Source of the DNA: Nitrospira sp.
Lineage (GTDB): Bacteria; Nitrospirota; Nitrospiria; Nitrospirales; Nitrospiraceae
NCBI GenBank assembly: GCA_018242765.1
Contig: JAFEBH010000013.1
Span: forward strand, 175,212-239,211
Length of the DNA: 64,000 nucleotides
Direction of reading: 5' to 3'
Shown: positions 61,694 through 64,000 of the stretch, piece after piece
How positions within the stretch are numbered: the stretch's first letter is position 1
Layout of the letters: every line of letters begins with the position of its first letter
The notes under the pieces: model-generated
Databases searched by the model: none
Seen by the model: the letters and a program-made list of their open reading frames with translations, nothing else
What the model was told of the DNA's origin: nothing
Translations under genes and position numbers: made by a program

Positions 61694-63061
61694 ATGGCGC
61701 AGTATGAGTTCGTCCTGCTCGGTGCCGGATCCGACGTGGCCTATCGCTATGTCTTTCCCGCCTTGGCAGAACTTGAAGCAGCAAGCCTATTGCCACGGCG
61801 GTTTCGGATTGTGGCTGTCAGCAGAAAAGCCTGGACGGATGTTCGTCGTCGAATTGTGGACGGAGTGAAGGCGCATCGTGGGAACATCGGTATTGGCGTT
61901 GTGAAGAAGCTCTTGGCGCGAGTACGACATACATCCGCCGATCTGACCGACCCGCATCAGCTCAAGGCAGTGATCGGCCGGTTACGAGGTCCCCTGGTGC
62001 TGTATTTTGGTCTTCCTCCCTCCATCTCAGAAACCATCGTCGATCATCTTCACGAAATTCGGTTGCCTCCACGCAGCCGAGTCATGCTGGAGAAGCCGTT
62101 CGGGCAAAATAGGCAGTCGGCAAAAGTGCTCAATCGCAAATTGCTCAGCTTCTTATCTGAACGGGATATCTTTCGCGTCGATCATTTTTTGGGTAAACAA
62201 ACCGTTCAGAATATTCTTGGCCTCCGCTTTGCCAACAGAGTATTCGAATCAGCCTGGGATCGATTGCACGTAGAGAGGGTTGAGATTGTGTGGGAGGAGA
62301 CGCATGGATTGGAAGGGCGAGCCGGCTATTATGATTCGGCCGGTGCGCTGAAAGACATGATCCAGAACCATCTCTTACAGCTGATGTGCTTGATCGCGAT
62401 GGAGCCGCCGCCCGACTTGACCGCAGACGAGTTTCGCGATCGGAAAATGGACTTGCTGCGAGACGTTGGGTCTTTGTCGAAGAAAGAGATGTTGGCCCAT
62501 ACGAGGCGGGGTCGCTATGCGGAGGGGAAAATCCATGGTCGGAGGGTTCGAGGCTACGTCAATGAGGCGGGGGTCGATTCTCAGCGGCGGACTGAAACAT
62601 TTGCTGAGATTCGTCTGTGTATCGACAATGAACGATGGCGAAATGTTCCGTTTGTCTTGCGAACCGGAAAGGCCATGAAGCAGGATCGCCATGAACTCAC
62701 GATATTTTTTAAGCCCTCAAGGCTTTCGACGTTCGGCTCCTCGCGCTCAGTAAAGTCAAACCGGTTACGATTGAGGCTCACGGGAGATCAAGTTGGATTG
62801 ACCCTTAACGTGAACGGTCCAGGGAATCCCCTGGAAGCCGATCCGGTTGAACTGAATGTGCAGCTGGCTCCAGAAGCAATGTCCTCCTATGCAAGCCTGA
62901 TCCTCGATGTGCTCCAAGGCCAATCCATCTTTTTTATCAGGAATGATGAAGCAGAAGAAGCCTGGAGGATCATTGATCCGATCGTGGCTGCGTGGAAGAA
63001 GAATCTCGTTCCATTGCGATCTTATCGGGCAGGGTCTTCCGGGCCTCCCGCTCTGAGCTAA
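61694..63061 (+). CDS. zwf: Glucose-6-phosphate dehydrogenase, divergent
   Basis: 455 residues from the ATG at 61694 (TGGAGGG before it). The substrate-binding motif RVDHFLGKQTVQNIL (about 178-192) with its catalytic His context, EKPFGQNRQSAK and MIQNHLLQLMCLIAMEPP are well kept, as is the ending EAWRIIDPIVAAW. The N-terminal dinucleotide motif, usually GATGDLA or GASGDLA, is GAGSDVA here, so the GxxGD spacing is altered. Length is 25-50 residues below most family members. It should oxidise glucose 6-phosphate in the pentose phosphate pathway, with cofactor preference uncertain. It stands alone, without gnd or pgl neighbours. Confidence 0.85.
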   Translation: MAQYEFVLLGAGSDVAYRYVFPALAELEAASLLPRRFRIVAVSRKAWTDVRRRIVDGVKAHRGNIGIGVVKKLLARVRHTSADLTDPHQLKAVIGRLRGPLVLYFGLPPSISETIVDHLHEIRLPPRSRVMLEKPFGQNRQSAKVLNRKLLSFLSERDIFRVDHFLGKQTVQNILGLRFANRVFESAWDRLHVERVEIVWEETHGLEGRAGYYDSAGALKDMIQNHLLQLMCLIAMEPPPDLTADEFRDRKMDLLRDVGSLSKKEMLAHTRRGRYAEGKIHGRRVRGYVNEAGVDSQRRTETFAEIRLCIDNERWRNVPFVLRTGKAMKQDRHELTIFFKPSRLSTFGSSRSVKSNRLRLRLTGDQVGLTLNVNGPGNPLEADPVELNVQLAPEAMSSYASLILDVLQGQSIFFIRNDEAEEAWRIIDPIVAAWKKNLVPLRSYRAGSSGPPALS

Positions 63062-63199
63062 AAGACAACCACAAATCTCGTGCCGACAGTGTCGCGAGAT
63101 CACATCGGCCATATCCCCATTTATGTATCCTGAATGGCTGTTCAATGTCGTCCGTACCTCAGGACCCATGACGACGACAGAAGTCGAAGTGAGTGTTTC

Positions 63200-63568
63200 C
63201 GCAGCACCGCGGTCGGCGATCAGATGGTTGGCTTTGGGGAGAGTAGGCAGAAGGCATCTTGCGCCGGTGTCATCGCTGGTGCGCCCTTCCGTCAGCAACA
63301 GGCGCACCGGCTTGCCCGTACCGTCACACACAGCGCGTCGCTTCGAATTCAGGCCACCGTGCTCAGCTCCAGCGCACAAACCGGTTCTAGAGTGTCTTGC
63401 GCAGGCCATTAGGCCTCGCACATCCTTTCAGTGAAGTCCGTGCCGGATCATAGAGAAGATCCTGCTCATCACCCGCAAATCACCCACGCGCGGGACACCG
63501 TGCGAGACCGATAAATACGGCTTGATCCTGTTCGACTGCGTTGGCGTCAACAGGAATACATCACTCAT
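63200..63568 (-). pseudogene. Degenerate IS5-family transposase
   Basis: From the ATG at 63568 the minus strand reads MSDVFLLTPTQSNRIKPYL, SVSHGVPRVGDLRVMSRIF and SMIRHGLH and then stops; after the stop come AEHGGLNSKRRAVCDGTGKP and LPKANHLIADRG. These are the N-terminal helix-turn-helix start and the DDE core start of IS5-group transposases, but the piece between them is partly deleted and the C-terminal half is lost after ADRG. No terminal inverted repeats were identified. Confidence 0.7.
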
Positions 63569-63808
63569 GGCTACCTCCAGCCATAGTGAAGCACATATCG
63601 TTTGCGGAGGAAATCCTCAACGTTAATGAGTCCTGAGCCTAGTCATGGTCCACAAACTGGCCTGCGGAGTGATCGCCTTTCCACCCAACCAAATTACAGA
63701 AGGTGAATGGGAACTCGGGTATTTTCTAGTGGGCAGCAGCAGGAAAAGCAAGTCAGATGACAAAGAAGCATGACTCACTGGCGAACATGATCATCTGGAG
63801 GTGAACTT

Positions 63809-64000
63809 ATGTGTATAGCCGAAGATATTCGGGGTCCGAAATCTCAGTTGGAGTATGAATTGGAAATGAACCAGAAGAGTCCGAGTAGGTGGGACGATGG
63901 CCAGACGGCACGAGTCAAAGACCTGATGACCTGGAATGCTTCAGTAGTGAGCCCCAAGACCACGCTGCATGAAGCATTCTATTTATTCGCCAGATTGGAG
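63809..64000 (+). CDS. CBS-domain protein (3' end beyond window)
   Basis: The ATG at 63809 follows GGAGGTGA at a suitable distance. The visible 64 residues start MCIAEDIRGPKSQLEYELE and contain VKDLMTWNASVVSPKTTLHE, the beginning of a CBS domain (usual V+D+M...V+P+-TL-EA). CBS pairs bind adenine nucleotides and regulate partner enzymes or transporters. The rest lies outside the window, so the overall type cannot be decided. Confidence 0.7.
   Translation, partial: MCIAEDIRGPKSQLEYELEMNQKSPSRWDDGQTARVKDLMTWNASVVSPKTTLHEAFYLFARLE

Noticed and set aside
57379..63642. 15-bp identical word GAGTCCTGAGCCTAG at 57379 and 63628
   Set aside because: One pair of identical 15-mers is expected by chance in a window this size, and flanking sequence does not match.

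Overview
The window looks like a chromosomal segment of a Nitrospira-type bacterium (phylum Nitrospirota). This is an inference from the mixture of gene families and the general style of the proteins (DUF2934, DUF4398/OmpA lipoproteins, a NusG-paralog-led exopolysaccharide locus); there is no rRNA or other marker gene to prove it. No tRNA, rRNA, CRISPR array or intact insertion sequence was recognised.

Region 1 (1-3429, minus strand) is a small lipid-related group: a patatin-like phospholipase cut by the window edge, a 50-codon enoyl-CoA hydratase remnant, a long-chain acyl-CoA ligase and a heme-oxygenase-like diiron protein. Region 2 (3657-26110, plus strand) is a near-continuous array of 20 genes, many overlapping by 4-23 bp, for amino-acid and acyl-CoA catabolism. 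It covers tyrosine via homogentisate (half-length HPPD-like protein, homogentisate dioxygenase, fumarylacetoacetase family), a branched-chain 2-oxoacid dehydrogenase (E1a, E1b, E2), thiolase and 3-hydroxyacyl-CoA dehydrogenase, a two-subunit B12 acyl-CoA mutase with its GTPase chaperone, leucine-branch enzymes (methylcrotonyl-CoA carboxylase beta, methylglutaconyl-CoA hydratase, HMG-CoA lyase), another enoyl-CoA hydratase, the 2-methylcitrate cycle (prpD, prpB, prpC) and an acyl-CoA ligase. The mutase, by default annotated methylmalonyl-CoA mutase, carries Phe and Gln at the two residues that separate isobutyryl-CoA mutase from methylmalonyl-CoA mutase. The locus therefore reads best as valine > isobutyryl-CoA > butyryl-CoA > beta-oxidation to acetyl-CoA, leucine > HMG-CoA, and isoleucine-derived propionyl-CoA > methylcitrate cycle. 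Acyl-CoA dehydrogenases, the biotin subunit of methylcrotonyl-CoA carboxylase and maleylacetoacetate isomerase are absent and must be elsewhere if the pathways run. A three-copy 91-bp tandem repeat sits at the prpC/ligase junction.

Region 3 (26111-29460) is gene-poor and decayed: a MITE-like inverted repeat, a two-helix membrane protein of unknown function and a TPR pseudogene. Region 4 (29140-56572) is an exopolysaccharide locus. It starts with two copies of a promoter-like element with a palindromic spacer and a leader hairpin, then a NusG-paralog antiterminator, an outer-membrane beta-barrel, a Wzc-type chain-length/tyrosine kinase, a MurJ/Wzx flippase, four GT4 glycosyltransferases, an O-antigen ligase/polymerase, an asparagine-synthase-like amidotransferase, a PglC-type initiating transferase, a PglD-type acetyltransferase, a PhyH dioxygenase, a FemAB-like transferase, a DegT aminotransferase, a DUF218 protein, a CapD/WbpM dehydratase and a Wza-like export protein. 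The set PglF/PglE/PglD/PglC points to a diamino-sugar (bacillosamine-type) first residue. Two tandem, mutually paralogous secreted proteins of unknown function lie inverted inside the locus.

Region 5 (56573-64000) is a mosaic of small genes: a YajD-like HNH nuclease, two DUF4398/OmpA lipoproteins, a DUF2934 protein, a bacterioferritin-like fragment, a lipoprotein preceded by an 18-bp perfect palindrome, a divergent glucose-6-phosphate dehydrogenase, a decayed IS5-family transposase and the start of a CBS-domain protein cut by the window end.
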